DNA from: an uncultured Bacteroides sp.
GTDB taxonomy: Bacteria; Bacteroidota; Bacteroidia; Bacteroidales; Bacteroidaceae
Reading direction: 5' to 3'
Length of the DNA: 64,000 nt
NCBI GenBank assembly: GCA_948847595.1
Contig: CAQOGY010000002.1
Coordinates: forward strand, 186,001 to 250,000
This document shows positions 34,038-43,892 of this stretch, in pieces. Within the stretch, counting starts at the first letter, position 1. Every line of letters begins with the position of its first letter. The notes under the pieces were generated by a model. It was not told the origin of the DNA, did not search any database, and saw nothing but the letters and a program-made list of their open reading frames with translations. The translations under genes and the position numbers were made by a program.

Positions 34038-35519
34038 TTACTTTGACTTTGCCCAACGGTATGAAGTTACTGATTTACCGGGAACGTCATAAGCGAAATG
34101 ACGTTGACCGTCGCTGACAGTTATCTTCTTCGACTTCTCATTGTTGTTTATCAGAACAAAGGCATACGTTCCGTCCGTATTTTCGAAAGCAGAACAGGTA
34201 ATACCGTTGTCCGTATAACCGGTAGTGGCGATACGCACAGCTCCCGGCTTCACAACACTTGAAAGATGAGCAATGATATAGTAGTGAGAGTTACGTATGA
34301 TTGTCTTATAATCACTGTTATTGATATCTACCGCACCATAGCAAGTCTGACAACCACCTTCACGATTCGGACCACGGTCGTTATCGAGCATCAGATTCCA
34401 GACAATTACGCCCTTACACCAATTATTGATTGTTCCCAATGCTACCTCTTCCATATCTTCCATCAGACGCTTCGACAAGTCACGTCCGCTGTTCCATGTG
34501 CCGATAGAAGTTTCTGTAAACAGAAGTTCTTTCTCAGGATATGCCTGATGTATATTCAGCAATTCTTCACGGTTGCCGCCATAGTTATGGTAAGCAGCAC
34601 CTGCCAGATACTGAGAAGCAGCGGCATCTTCGTAAATCTTGCCCGGATAGTTCTTCTGCGATTCGATATTGTCATAATTGTAGTTATGGTCGAAAGCATA
34701 AATCTTGGTAGACAGTCCGGCAGCTTTCATCTGAGGACCGAGCGCTGTTTTCACGAAGTCTCTTTGTTCTTCCCATTCCATATAGAGCGAAGCGGAGTTG
34801 CCACGGTTCAAAGGTTCATTTTGCGGAGTTACTGCATAAATGTCAATGCCTTCGGCTTTAAATGCCTGTATCCATTTCACAAAATAAGTAGCATAATCCT
34901 GATAATAATCCGGGTTCAATTGTCCGTTCGTCCACGAATCCAATGGTGTACGGTCTGTCAGGCTTTTCACTTTCATCCATTTCGGACAGGTCCAAGGAGC
35001 GGCAATTACCTTGATAGAAGGGTTAATGGCCAGAATCTCTTTCAGGATCGGAAGGATATAGTCCTTTTCTTCGCTCTGCAAAGCAAAGTTTTCGATCCCT
35101 TTCGTATCACAGCAGGTATATTCGCTTAACGAGAAGTCCGAACAACCGATGGAAATACGGATGTAACTGAATCCGAAACCATCTTTGTCGGAGAATGTTT
35201 CCGTCAGGAAAGCATGACGGTCAGCCGGTTTCATCAGTAACAGGTTGTAACAGGTAGAACCTGTGATAGCTGCTCCGAAACCATCCATCGTCTGGTACTG
35301 TTCCGCAGGATTCAAAGTTATTGTGGTCGGAGCCAGATTGTCTTTCGGGCTGAAGTTAACCGCGTCACGGGCCAAATCACGGGTCAGACTGCTGGTTGTC
35401 GTATAAATGGCTACATCTCCGGTGGGGACAGGTACTACCGGTTTTTCCGCATCATCACTATTGCTACAAGCCGCTAATATGGTGAAGCATCCTAAAAAGG
35501 TCAGTGCTATATTTCTCAT
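34038..35519 (-). CDS. GH30 endo-beta-1,6-glucanase (surface lipoprotein)
   Basis: A 493-residue GH30 enzyme, probably subfamily 3, that cuts beta-1,6-glucan (pustulan-like fungal wall glucan). The start at 35519 gives MRNIALTFLGCFTILAAC with a lipobox followed by SNSDDAEKP, so it should sit on the cell surface. An ATG three codons upstream is possible. The acid/base is in TPQNEPLNRG (Glu235) and the nucleophile in LLFTETSIGTWNSG (Glu336). The ending YAFVLINNNEKSKKITV is the usual beta-sandwich of the family. From memory this is BT_3312. Surface endo-cleavage followed by SusC/D import and periplasmic GH3 makes a complete pathway. Confidence 0.92.
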   Translation of the reverse strand: MRNIALTFLGCFTILAACSNSDDAEKPVVPVPTGDVAIYTTTSSLTRDLARDAVNFSPKDNLAPTTITLNPAEQYQTMDGFGAAITGSTCYNLLLMKPADRHAFLTETFSDKDGFGFSYIRISIGCSDFSLSEYTCCDTKGIENFALQSEEKDYILPILKEILAINPSIKVIAAPWTCPKWMKVKSLTDRTPLDSWTNGQLNPDYYQDYATYFVKWIQAFKAEGIDIYAVTPQNEPLNRGNSASLYMEWEEQRDFVKTALGPQMKAAGLSTKIYAFDHNYNYDNIESQKNYPGKIYEDAAASQYLAGAAYHNYGGNREELLNIHQAYPEKELLFTETSIGTWNSGRDLSKRLMEDMEEVALGTINNWCKGVIVWNLMLDNDRGPNREGGCQTCYGAVDINNSDYKTIIRNSHYYIIAHLSSVVKPGAVRIATTGYTDNGITCSAFENTDGTYAFVLINNNEKSKKITVSDGQRHFAYDVPGKSVTSYRWAKSK

Positions 35520-35586
35520 GTTTATCATAATCGTTAGTTTCTTTTTCTATTTAAATACATTATAAGCGATGTTGTCTCCGGCTCTA

Positions 35587-37107
35587 TCAATATCCGGGGT
35601 TCTGTTCAATCTTGTCATTGGCATCGATTACCGATTGTGGGATAGGCAGGCGATAAGAGTTCTTATCAAAGGCGTAAACCTGTGACTTGCGACCTGAATC
35701 TTTCGCATATACGGCGTTCATCACCTCTTCTACCTTATCCAGACGAACCAGATCAAACCAGCGTTGTCCTTCGAATGCCAGTTCCAGCCGACGTTCGTTG
35801 AGCAATGCGGTAATCATCGCATCCCGGTCTTTACGTACGGATGAAGACAATTCGCCCAATCCGGCACGTTCACGTACTTCGTCGATGATCTTAGCTGCCG
35901 CTTCCAGATCCGGCGTATCCTGCATGATCAATGCTTCTGCCTTCAATAACAGCACATCAGCATAGCGGTATTTAATAATGCTGCTATTAGCCGAACGGCA
36001 TTTGTACATGAAAGGATAATTGTCCGACGGATAATAGTTGCTCCAATTACAATCATAGTAAACTACGGATTCCTGAAAGCGAATCTGATCTCCTTCTTTC
36101 TTGAAAGCATTGATCAAATCACGTGACGGAGTTACCCATTTTGCCCAAGTGAAGTTATTATTCCAGTTTACAAGGTCACGTCCGAACATCCATGTACACC
36201 AGTTACCCGAACCGGGAGTAAACTGAGCTTCCAGTATAGATTCTTTAGTATTACGGGCTTTTGCATCCGTTCCGGCAGCATTCATGCCGAACAAATCGCT
36301 AAAATCCTTCACAAGCTCAAAACCATCAGCCTTCACCTCGTCACAGTAACGGATTACTTTTGAATAGTCACGCAACGGTTTCTCTGCATAGATCTTTGCA
36401 AGAAGAGTACGGGCTACGGATTTTGTAAACAGAGTTTTGTTGCCTGCCGTATTATCCGGCGCATGCTGGATGGCAGCCAGCAAATCTTTCTCTATCTGCT
36501 GATAAGCTTCCAGTTCTGTGTTTTGTGCCGGGAAATATTGTTCATACACATCTTCGATATTTTCTGAAGTAATATCATCAGCTACTGTTGTAATAACCGG
36601 GAAATCCCCCCACAGACGTACCATATCGAACATGACCATGGCACGGAATATCATTGCTTCCGCCTTATACTGCGCACGTTCGGCAGTAGTCAAAGAGTTA
36701 TCGGTCACCAAGTCAATATTACATATCAATTTATTGGCACGGGCAACGTCTTCCAGATAACGGTTCCAGTCACGTTCGAGCACAGAGTTGGAACCTTCGA
36801 TGGAATTGTTCTCAAACGGAAGTACCTCAGCTCCCGTAGTTCCTGCGTACGCATTATCCGCATGCGAATCTGATATGAGCAACAAGTCCACATACCAGTG
36901 TTCCTGACGGTCGCGCATCTGATTGTAGATAGTCGTCAGGTGACTTTCTACAGCCGCTTTATCTTTAAATACCACCTTTGTACCGGTATCCGTCACACCT
37001 TCGGTCACATCCGAATAAGTATCGATCGGATCGTAATTCAGTGAGCAGGAAGAAAGTCCGAACAGCAAACCGGAAGTGAGTCCATAAAATATATATCTTA
37101 GTTTCAT
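35587..37107 (-). CDS. SusD-type binding lipoprotein (beta-1,6-glucan locus)
   Basis: A RagB/SusD protein of 506 residues from the ATG at 37107, with lipobox LSSC and mature start SLNYDPID. The upstream in-frame ATG at 37122 overlaps the SusC stop as TAATG and would add five residues. The purine-rich GGAAAG ahead of 37107 favours the shorter form. Family signatures are AEAMIFRAMVMFDMVRLWGDFPV, KYRYADVLLLKAEALI, RRLELAFEGQRWFDLVRL and the closing RLPIPQSVIDAND. It pairs with the SusC immediately upstream. From memory it is BT_3311. Confidence 0.92.
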   Translation of the reverse strand: MKLRYIFYGLTSGLLFGLSSCSLNYDPIDTYSDVTEGVTDTGTKVVFKDKAAVESHLTTIYNQMRDRQEHWYVDLLLISDSHADNAYAGTTGAEVLPFENNSIEGSNSVLERDWNRYLEDVARANKLICNIDLVTDNSLTTAERAQYKAEAMIFRAMVMFDMVRLWGDFPVITTVADDITSENIEDVYEQYFPAQNTELEAYQQIEKDLLAAIQHAPDNTAGNKTLFTKSVARTLLAKIYAEKPLRDYSKVIRYCDEVKADGFELVKDFSDLFGMNAAGTDAKARNTKESILEAQFTPGSGNWCTWMFGRDLVNWNNNFTWAKWVTPSRDLINAFKKEGDQIRFQESVVYYDCNWSNYYPSDNYPFMYKCRSANSSIIKYRYADVLLLKAEALIMQDTPDLEAAAKIIDEVRERAGLGELSSSVRKDRDAMITALLNERRLELAFEGQRWFDLVRLDKVEEVMNAVYAKDSGRKSQVYAFDKNSYRLPIPQSVIDANDKIEQNPGY

Positions 37108-37121
37108 AGTCTTTCCTTTCA

Positions 37122-40100
37122 TTAGAATTCAACATTAATACCAAACACGTATGATCTAGAATGCGGGTATGTACCCCAGTCGATGCCTTGCACCGTACCG
37201 CTGTTGCCCCATTGGTTTACTTCCGGGTCCATGCCGGAGTAGCTTGTCCATGTCAGCAGATTGGTAGCGGTAAAGTAAGGTTGCAGACGGGTGATTCCCC
37301 ATTTCTGCAGTAATTTGCCCTTAAAGTTGTACGACAAGGAAACGTCTTTCAATCTCAGGTAACTGCCATCTTCAATAAAGTAAGTAGAGTTCAGCAACTT
37401 GAAATTAGCTTTCGGCACATTGGTTATCTGTCCAGGTATCTTCCAGCGGTTCAGTACTTTGGTAGACTGATTCTTTCCATCGTACATCCCTTCTGTTTCT
37501 ATACGGGAAGCATTGAAGATATCATTTCCGTAAGAGCCTTGGATAAACACACTCAAATTAAATCCTTTCCATGAGAAAGTGTTGGTCAGACCATAAGTAA
37601 AGTCCGGATTCGGGTCGCCGATATAAGTACGGTCGGAAGTCGAGATTTTACCATCACCACTCAGGTCACGATACATTAATTCACCTGTCTCAGGATCTAC
37701 ACCGTCACTGATATATCCGTAAAAGCCTCCTAAAGCACGTCCCGGCTCATTACGCACTACATAATCGTTGACTACATCCGCAGTTTTGGCATCATAGTAC
37801 ACTTTCTGCAATTCAAGTTTCGTCAATTTGTTCCGGTTGAAGGAAATATTGAAGTCCGTATCCCAGGTAAATGCTCCCCCCCGGAAGTTCTTCGAACTAA
37901 TGGTAAGCTCAAAACCTTTATTAGTCATTTCACCTTCATTACGGGCGATAGAAGTAGCTGCAGCAGCACCGGCAGGCAGTGATACGTTCATCAGCATGTT
38001 CTTGGTCTTCTTGTAATAGTAGTCCATGTTAAAAGTCAAACGTCCATTCAATACTGTCAGGTCCAGACCAATATTGGTCTGAGTAGTCGTTTCCCAAGTA
38101 AGGTCAGACGTACGTAAATTGGCCTGGCTGATAGTCGGTACCGCATTCGCATAATCTGTTGTATCACCTTCAGCCGCTACCTTAAACCATTCAATACGAC
38201 CGATATTATAACGTTGCAAATAAGCATAGTCACCAATACCAGACTGATTACCTGTCTGTCCCCAGCCTCCACGTATTTTAAAGTCATCAATCCACGTCAG
38301 ATCAGCCATAAACTTCTCGGAAGATACACGCCAGGCAGCTGAGAACGATGGGAATACCCCCCAACGATGATCAGGATGCAACTTAGAAGAACCGTCGGCA
38401 CGCAGGTTAGCCGTCAACAGGTACTTACTATCAAAATTGTAAGCTACACGTCCGAAAAATGACATAATTCCCCATTGAGAAGCACCTGTACCGGTATTAT
38501 CCCAGGCAATTTTGTTCGCGGCATTCAAGGTCTGTATCAGATCATTGCGGTAGTGTGAACCGTTTATCCAACTGTTAGAGTAGTCTGAATCCGTCCACGA
38601 TGACCCTGCCATTACCTCCAGACCATGTCTCTTGAAGTTCTTATTGTAAGTAAATACATTGTCGAATGTCAATACCGTATTCATATTCCGGTTGTCGGAG
38701 GCTTCACCATACTGGTTACGTCCCCAAGCAGTAGAAATCGGATCAAGAAAAGTAGTATTTACAGCATTGCGACGGTCAAGTGTTAGAGTTGATTTAAACT
38801 TCAACTCCGGCAGCAAGGTAAGCAACACGTTGCCCGATGCCAGCAAACGGTTTTCCTTATCTTTATTATTCTTCGCACGTGCCATGTTCTCCAACGGGTT
38901 GGTGATATTTCCAACTCCATAGAAGTTATTGTAATACTGGTTCGGATTTAAAGCATCCCAGATCGGAGCATATGTCGGCGTATTGATAACAGCCAATACA
39001 ACGCCACCGCGATTCGCTCCTGTTCCCATCGCTCCCCCTCCGTTACTGGTATAGTCCGAGTAGGAGATATTAGCACTTACTGTCAACCAGCTACGAATCT
39101 GATTTTCAAGATTCACCCGGAAATTATAACGCTTGTAATAAGAGATATCCAGTATTCCCTTTTCATCGAGATATCCGGCAGAAAGATAGTATTTCATCTT
39201 TTCATTACCGTTAGATACTGCTACCTGATAGTTTTGCATCTTTCCGGTCTTATATGTTTCGTCAAACCAATCAGTACGGTCGGGCAGTCCATCAGGCAAG
39301 GATACCAGTCCGATTTCATCCTGTAACTCTTTATACTGCGCAGCATTCAGAGATTCTACCTTATCCGCCACCTTGTTCAAGCCAAACTGTGCTGTCAGAG
39401 ATACTTTTGCCTTTCCGGTCGCTCCGGCCTTTGTTGTAATCAGAATTACACCATTGGCAGCACGCGAACCATAAATAGAAGCCGAAGAGGCATCTTTCAG
39501 AATCTGCATGCTTTCAATATCATTCGGAGATAAAAACTTAATGTTATCCACAGGAACACCATCCACTACATATAGCGGATCGTTACTTCCGTTCATAGAA
39601 GTAGTACCACGCACACGGATAGACATCTCTCCTCCCGGCGTACCGCTAGGCTGAATTACGGAGATACCGGCTGCCTTACCCTGAATAGCCTGTCCGGCAG
39701 AAACGATGGGACGTACATCAAGATCTTTAGTAGACACAGTGGAAATGGCTGTCGTAACATCTTTACGTTTTACCGAACCATAGCCGATCACAACTACTTC
39801 TTCAAGTACTTCATTGTCTTCCTGAAGTGTAACTTTCATCTGTCGGGATGCTTTCTGTTCCTGCGATTTATATCCTACATAAGAGAATATTAAAGTAGCA
39901 TTGGACTGGACCGTCAATGTAAAGTTACCGTCTAAATCAGTTATCGCTCCGTTAGTTGTCCCCTTTTCCTGTACACTTACACCGATAAGCGGTTCTTTCT
40001 GTGCATCCAGCACCTGACCGGATGCAGTAAATTGTTGTGCGGATGCACTCAGAGAAAAAAATACTGCTAAGATAGCAAAGAGAATCTTGCGACTCCCCGA

Positions 40101-40127
40101 AAGGATTTTTCGCCTGTTCTTTTTCAT
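37122..40127 (-). CDS. SusC-type TonB-dependent transporter (beta-1,6-glucan locus)
   Basis: 1001 residues with a signal peptide ending SLSASAQQ. A carboxypeptidase-like domain follows at about 32-105 (ASGQVLDAQKEPLIGVSV). The plug has EEVVVIGYGSVKRKDVTTAI, MSIRVRGTTSMNGSNDPLYV and DASSASIYGSRAANGVILIT. The barrel ends YVFGINVEF with an aromatic residue. It imports gluco-oligosaccharides made by the surface GH30. It is the first gene of the operon, with its own -7 element and the regulator gene just upstream. From memory it is BT_3310. Confidence 0.93.
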   Translation of the reverse strand: MKKNRRKILSGSRKILFAILAVFFSLSASAQQFTASGQVLDAQKEPLIGVSVQEKGTTNGAITDLDGNFTLTVQSNATLIFSYVGYKSQEQKASRQMKVTLQEDNEVLEEVVVIGYGSVKRKDVTTAISTVSTKDLDVRPIVSAGQAIQGKAAGISVIQPSGTPGGEMSIRVRGTTSMNGSNDPLYVVDGVPVDNIKFLSPNDIESMQILKDASSASIYGSRAANGVILITTKAGATGKAKVSLTAQFGLNKVADKVESLNAAQYKELQDEIGLVSLPDGLPDRTDWFDETYKTGKMQNYQVAVSNGNEKMKYYLSAGYLDEKGILDISYYKRYNFRVNLENQIRSWLTVSANISYSDYTSNGGGAMGTGANRGGVVLAVINTPTYAPIWDALNPNQYYNNFYGVGNITNPLENMARAKNNKDKENRLLASGNVLLTLLPELKFKSTLTLDRRNAVNTTFLDPISTAWGRNQYGEASDNRNMNTVLTFDNVFTYNKNFKRHGLEVMAGSSWTDSDYSNSWINGSHYRNDLIQTLNAANKIAWDNTGTGASQWGIMSFFGRVAYNFDSKYLLTANLRADGSSKLHPDHRWGVFPSFSAAWRVSSEKFMADLTWIDDFKIRGGWGQTGNQSGIGDYAYLQRYNIGRIEWFKVAAEGDTTDYANAVPTISQANLRTSDLTWETTTQTNIGLDLTVLNGRLTFNMDYYYKKTKNMLMNVSLPAGAAAATSIARNEGEMTNKGFELTISSKNFRGGAFTWDTDFNISFNRNKLTKLELQKVYYDAKTADVVNDYVVRNEPGRALGGFYGYISDGVDPETGELMYRDLSGDGKISTSDRTYIGDPNPDFTYGLTNTFSWKGFNLSVFIQGSYGNDIFNASRIETEGMYDGKNQSTKVLNRWKIPGQITNVPKANFKLLNSTYFIEDGSYLRLKDVSLSYNFKGKLLQKWGITRLQPYFTATNLLTWTSYSGMDPEVNQWGNSGTVQGIDWGTYPHSRSYVFGINVEF

Positions 40128-40201
40128 GCGTATTAATTTTAAAGTTTATAATTAAGGTATGTGCTTGACAGGACTTTCGCCACTATTTCAGAAGCACAGG
40201 T

Positions 40202-40209
40202 CAAAAGTA
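40202..40209 (-). promoter_or_regulatory. -7 element of the beta-1,6-glucan operon
   Basis: On the minus strand TACTTTTG (40209 to 40202) fits TAnnTTTG and would give a leader of about 65 bases before the SusC ATG. The upstream 120 bases to the regulator stop should hold the regulator's binding site, but no repeat stands out. Confidence 0.55.
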
Positions 40210-40336
40210 TAAAGAAACTGAAGTGATTTGACAATGAGGGTATAATAAGTGGATTATACAAACAGACAAGCCACTAATAAACAGCAAGTTAATATCAACC
40301 AAAGAGGCCTAAAAAGTGGATAGGTTACAACATCGA

Positions 40337-41980
40337 TCAACGTATTTTCCGAACTAAATCTTCGAAATCTTCTCTGGAACCACGAGCTTTGTTTTTTACT
40401 TTCGCCCGATAATTATAAATTGTATTCACCGAATAACGGAGAAACTCTGCTATTTGTGAACTATCTTCAATACCAAGACGTATTAATGCAAAAATTCTCA
40501 GTTCGGTATTCAATAATTCATCTTTCTTCAGAATGATTTGTTCATTGTCTTGCAACAATGCATTGAACTTCTTCACAAAATCGGGAAATAAATGCAGGAA
40601 AGCAGTATCAAAGTTGGCATATAGTTCTTCCAATTCCTCATCAAGGGCATCCTGTGAGCGGGTGATTTTAAGTAATTCTGCTATCTGACCAGCAGATACT
40701 TTCTTATTTACCATACGACGATATGCATCGAGCCGATTGATATAAGTAGAGCAGAGTTTAATAAAACGGGCAATATATTCTTCCTTAATCTGGTTAGATT
40801 CAGACAGTTCTGCATTGGTAGATGTCAAACAGGCATTCATTTGCTGTAATTCTTCATTCAATTGATTCAATTGATGATTGGCTGTCTGCAGATGATTCCT
40901 TGCAACAGCCAATTTCTTCATCTGCCGGTATATATAGCCCAACGCACCAATCAGCAGCACCAGCAATGCCGTAATCAGCACTAAATACTGCTGAAGGCGG
41001 TCGTTCTGTTTCTCAATCATCGCCTGATAAGTTTTATCAATCAAAGAAAGCACATCGGCACTCTGCCAACTTCGAAGACGAGCATTATAGAATTTGGTAG
41101 CATTCCACGAGAAACGCATATATTGGTAAGCTCTCTCCATATCGCCATTCTCATAGAGCAACTGAGCCAACATCCACAAAGAAGCATGATCTTTAATAGC
41201 AGAACGAATATCAGAGATAGCAGAAAGGCAAAGATTCTGTTTCTCTCTTATTTTATCTCCAAGATATTTATAAATAAGTGAGCGATGGTAAGTTACAAGT
41301 GCATATTGAGGCGTATCGGGCTCTGCTGCCATCAGACGACGGTCGTTTATCTCCAAGGCCTCATCATACTTGTGCCGGTCACGAAACAACGTTTCGCGCA
41401 TGACCATAAATTCTTCCGATTGAGGAGATAATATCGCATATAATGAATCTTTATATGCTGACGATATTTCCCGATAATAAGCAGATAACGTCTGATCTTG
41501 TGTATAAAATCCCATCTCACCATACACATGATCGAAACATGTATAATAATCAAGTATCAGATGTGAAGTTACCTTCTGTCGGTCTACTGACTTCAGGACA
41601 TCAATTGATTCGGTATACATACCCGTAGAAGAAAGCAAAAGAGAAAGTTGCAGCTTACTTTCTATTTCCCGGTCAGTATCTCCCAGATTACCCGCAATAC
41701 GAACATTCTCATTTAAATAGTAAATAGCGGAATCGCAAATAAAGGCTTTATATTCCTTATAGATCTGATTATTCAGATTATAGCGTTCTATGGAATTAGG
41801 AGCCACGTCTCCGGCAAGCTCTTTCAGATGCCGTATCCGCGATTCGCGCTGTACCACATAAGTGTCATGTGCCAAGATTGTCTGATCAAGGACATGCAAT
41901 AGTGAATCAAGAGTTTCATCAGCCCATGAGAAAATCGGAAAAGAAGCAAACAGCAACAACAGCAAACATTTATTTTTCAT
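40337..41980 (-). CDS. Membrane-anchored transcriptional regulator (SusR/DUF6377-like), regulator of the beta-1,6-glucan locus
   Basis: 547 residues from the ATG at 41980 (an ATG 11 codons earlier lacks a signal-like context). A signal peptide (CLLLLLFASFPIFSWA) is followed by about 300 mostly helical periplasmic residues with tetratricopeptide-like character. One membrane segment follows (YLVLITALLVLLIGALGYIY), then a coiled coil rich in Gln and Asn (QTANHQLNQLNEELQQM). The cytoplasmic end has LuxR-like helix-turn-helix features (ELRIFALIRLGIEDSSQIAEFLRYSVNTIYNYRAKVKNKA). This is the layout of SusR-type sensors that bind oligosaccharide outside and DNA inside. From memory it is BT_3309. It lies 48 bases downstream of the M16 protease gene and may be co-transcribed with it. 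Confidence 0.8.
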   Translation of the reverse strand: MKNKCLLLLLFASFPIFSWADETLDSLLHVLDQTILAHDTYVVQRESRIRHLKELAGDVAPNSIERYNLNNQIYKEYKAFICDSAIYYLNENVRIAGNLGDTDREIESKLQLSLLLSSTGMYTESIDVLKSVDRQKVTSHLILDYYTCFDHVYGEMGFYTQDQTLSAYYREISSAYKDSLYAILSPQSEEFMVMRETLFRDRHKYDEALEINDRRLMAAEPDTPQYALVTYHRSLIYKYLGDKIREKQNLCLSAISDIRSAIKDHASLWMLAQLLYENGDMERAYQYMRFSWNATKFYNARLRSWQSADVLSLIDKTYQAMIEKQNDRLQQYLVLITALLVLLIGALGYIYRQMKKLAVARNHLQTANHQLNQLNEELQQMNACLTSTNAELSESNQIKEEYIARFIKLCSTYINRLDAYRRMVNKKVSAGQIAELLKITRSQDALDEELEELYANFDTAFLHLFPDFVKKFNALLQDNEQIILKKDELLNTELRIFALIRLGIEDSSQIAEFLRYSVNTIYNYRAKVKNKARGSREDFEDLVRKIR

Positions 41981-42028
41981 TAGAGTATTAAAGTTTTGTA
42001 GGAAATATGACATTCTTCACTCAAGGTT

Positions 42029-43249
42029 TCACTTATAAATCAGCGTCGACAAATATTCCTCCGCAAACATCTCATTGGCAACCTCCAGCAGTTGTTCTGC
42101 CGTCAACGCCTCAATACGATGGAACACTGATTCTGACGATTCATACTTATGATAGTGCAGATATGTTTTCGCCATACCTAGCGCATTATTCTCGAAATTA
42201 TCAGATGCCACGCCGATCTGGCCTATCAGTTGCTTCTTCGCTGCCGCCAGCTGAGAAGATGTCATCTTCACATCCCGCATTCGCTTCAGTTCTTTATAGG
42301 TCAGTTTCAGACAGGTATCCATATCTTCGATATCCGTACCGAAATAGATACAGAAAGCTCCTGTATCGGTATAAGAAGTCAGATTGGACTCTACATTATA
42401 TACCAATCCCCTCCGCTCGCGAAGCGATACATTCAGCTTACTGTTCATGCCCGGACCGCCAAGCACATTATTCAGCAGATAAAGTGCCGTACGCTTATCA
42501 TCATACGCATTGTATCCCCGGCTACCAATCATTACATGCGCCTGATGAGTATCTTTAGGCACTACCAACCGTTCGGGCACATAAAGAGGAGGAGGCATAC
42601 GCTGATTATCCACCGTCACTGCCGGGATATCGGACAAATGCTTTTCCGCCAGACGGATAATCTTCTTGAAATCATATTGTCCCTGAACAAAGAATACCAT
42701 ATTCCCCGGTTGATAAAAGCGACGGGTAAACGAGAGAACATCCTCCGTACGGAAACTCCGCAGCAGTTCCGGCTTACCGAGAATGTTCCTTCCCAACGGA
42801 TGGTTACGGAAAATCATATCTTCAAAATCATCGAAGATCAACTCCGAAGGATTATCCTCATAAGACTGGATTTCGTCAATGATCACTTCCGTCTCCTTTT
42901 CTATTTCATGCTGCGGGAAAGTAGAATGGAATACAATATCTCCGAGCAATTCGAGGGCACGTTCCAGATGCCCGGTCAGGAAGGCGGCATAGACAACCGT
43001 CTCCTCTTTATTCGTATAGGCATTCAGATCGCCGCCCACATTCTCCATGCGGTTAAGGATATGCCACGCTTTTCGCTTCTCCGTCCCTTTAAAAATAAGA
43101 TGTTCCACGAAATGAGCCATCCCCTGCTCATCCTCAGCCTCATCGCGCGTTCCGGCATCGATGGCAAAACCACAATAAGCTACTTTCGAGAGAGTCGGTT
43201 CATGAATTATGCGCAGGCCATTCGGCAATGTATATTCGTTGTAATGCAT
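42029..43249 (-). CDS. M16 family zinc protease (insulinase/processing-peptidase-like)
   Basis: A 406-residue cytoplasmic M16 peptidase without a signal peptide. The inverted zinc motif HFVEH lies at His46, Glu49 and His50 in EQGMAHFVEHLIFKGTEKR. Downstream helices with ETEVIIDEIQSYEDNPSE supply the third ligand. NAYTNKEETVVYAAFL and the C-terminal half with GGPGMNSKLNVSLRERRGLVYNVES are typical of single-domain half-size members, which often form dimers. Substrate is unknown. It is transcribed away from the LOG gene with its own -7 element. Confidence 0.88.
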   Translation of the reverse strand: MHYNEYTLPNGLRIIHEPTLSKVAYCGFAIDAGTRDEAEDEQGMAHFVEHLIFKGTEKRKAWHILNRMENVGGDLNAYTNKEETVVYAAFLTGHLERALELLGDIVFHSTFPQHEIEKETEVIIDEIQSYEDNPSELIFDDFEDMIFRNHPLGRNILGKPELLRSFRTEDVLSFTRRFYQPGNMVFFVQGQYDFKKIIRLAEKHLSDIPAVTVDNQRMPPPLYVPERLVVPKDTHQAHVMIGSRGYNAYDDKRTALYLLNNVLGGPGMNSKLNVSLRERRGLVYNVESNLTSYTDTGAFCIYFGTDIEDMDTCLKLTYKELKRMRDVKMTSSQLAAAKKQLIGQIGVASDNFENNALGMAKTYLHYHKYESSESVFHRIEALTAEQLLEVANEMFAEEYLSTLIYK

Positions 43250-43280
43250 TGTTTTCTACTTCCTTATTGAATTAATGCCG

Positions 43281-43288
43281 CAAAAATA
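43281..43288 (-). promoter_or_regulatory. -7 element of the M16 protease gene
   Basis: On the minus strand TATTTTTG (43288 to 43281) fits TAnnTTTG, 32 bases before the ATG. Confidence 0.55.
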
Positions 43289-43354
43289 CAATAAAACTTA
43301 TTGTCGTTTATAGAAAATTGCAGATATTTGTAGACTATATTAGCAACAACGTGT

Positions 43355-43888
43355 ATGAAAAAGATAGGAATATTCTGTTCTGCCTCGGAAAACATTGACA
43401 AAATGTACTTTGACAGTGCCCGTCAAATCGGAGAATGGATGGGAAAAGCAGGCAAAACGTTGATTTATGGAGGAGCCAATCTCGGACTGATGGAATGCGT
43501 AGCCCGCGCCGTGAAAGAGAATGGCGGTACGGTCATCGGAGTAGTTCCTGCCAAACTGGAAGAAAAAGGTAGTGTGAGCACATTACTGGACGAGGTGATT
43601 CATACCCGTAACCTGAGCGACCGGAAAGATGTGATAACAGAGAAGTCGGAGATATTGGTCGCATTGCCTGGTGGTGTAGGTACACTCGACGAGATTTTCC
43701 ACGTCATAGCCGCCGCCTCTATCGGATATCATCAGAAAAAGGTGATCTTCTATAACGAATACGGTTTTTATAATGAACTTCTGGCTGCACTTAAGACGTT
43801 AGAGGATAAGGGCTTCGCCCGACAATCTTTCTCTACCTATTATGAAACAGCAAACAATCTGGATGAATTAAAAGAAAAAATAAACTGA
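43355..43888 (+). CDS. LOG family protein (nucleoside 5'-monophosphate phosphoribohydrolase-like)
   Basis: 177 residues with the Rossmann-like LOG fold. It starts KIGIFCSASENI, then TLIYGGANLGLMECVARAV, and contains the signature PGGVGTLDEIF preceded by RKDVI. Related enzymes split AMP-type nucleotides into base and ribose 5-phosphate, and in plants activate cytokinins. The bacterial role is unsettled. It is followed after 4 bases by the SIS gene and then PfkB, so the three are probably one operon. Confidence 0.88.
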   Translation: MKKIGIFCSASENIDKMYFDSARQIGEWMGKAGKTLIYGGANLGLMECVARAVKENGGTVIGVVPAKLEEKGSVSTLLDEVIHTRNLSDRKDVITEKSEILVALPGGVGTLDEIFHVIAAASIGYHQKKVIFYNEYGFYNELLAALKTLEDKGFARQSFSTYYETANNLDELKEKIN

Positions 43889-43892
43889 TTAT

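Noticed and set aside
34266..35129. 287-codon plus-strand frame over the GH30 gene
   Set aside because: The GH30 frame has both catalytic glutamates, and the opposite frame resembles no protein family.
42230..43270. 346-codon open frame on the plus strand
   Set aside because: It is antisense to the M16 protease, whose zinc motif and length are intact. The frame is a by-product of codon use.
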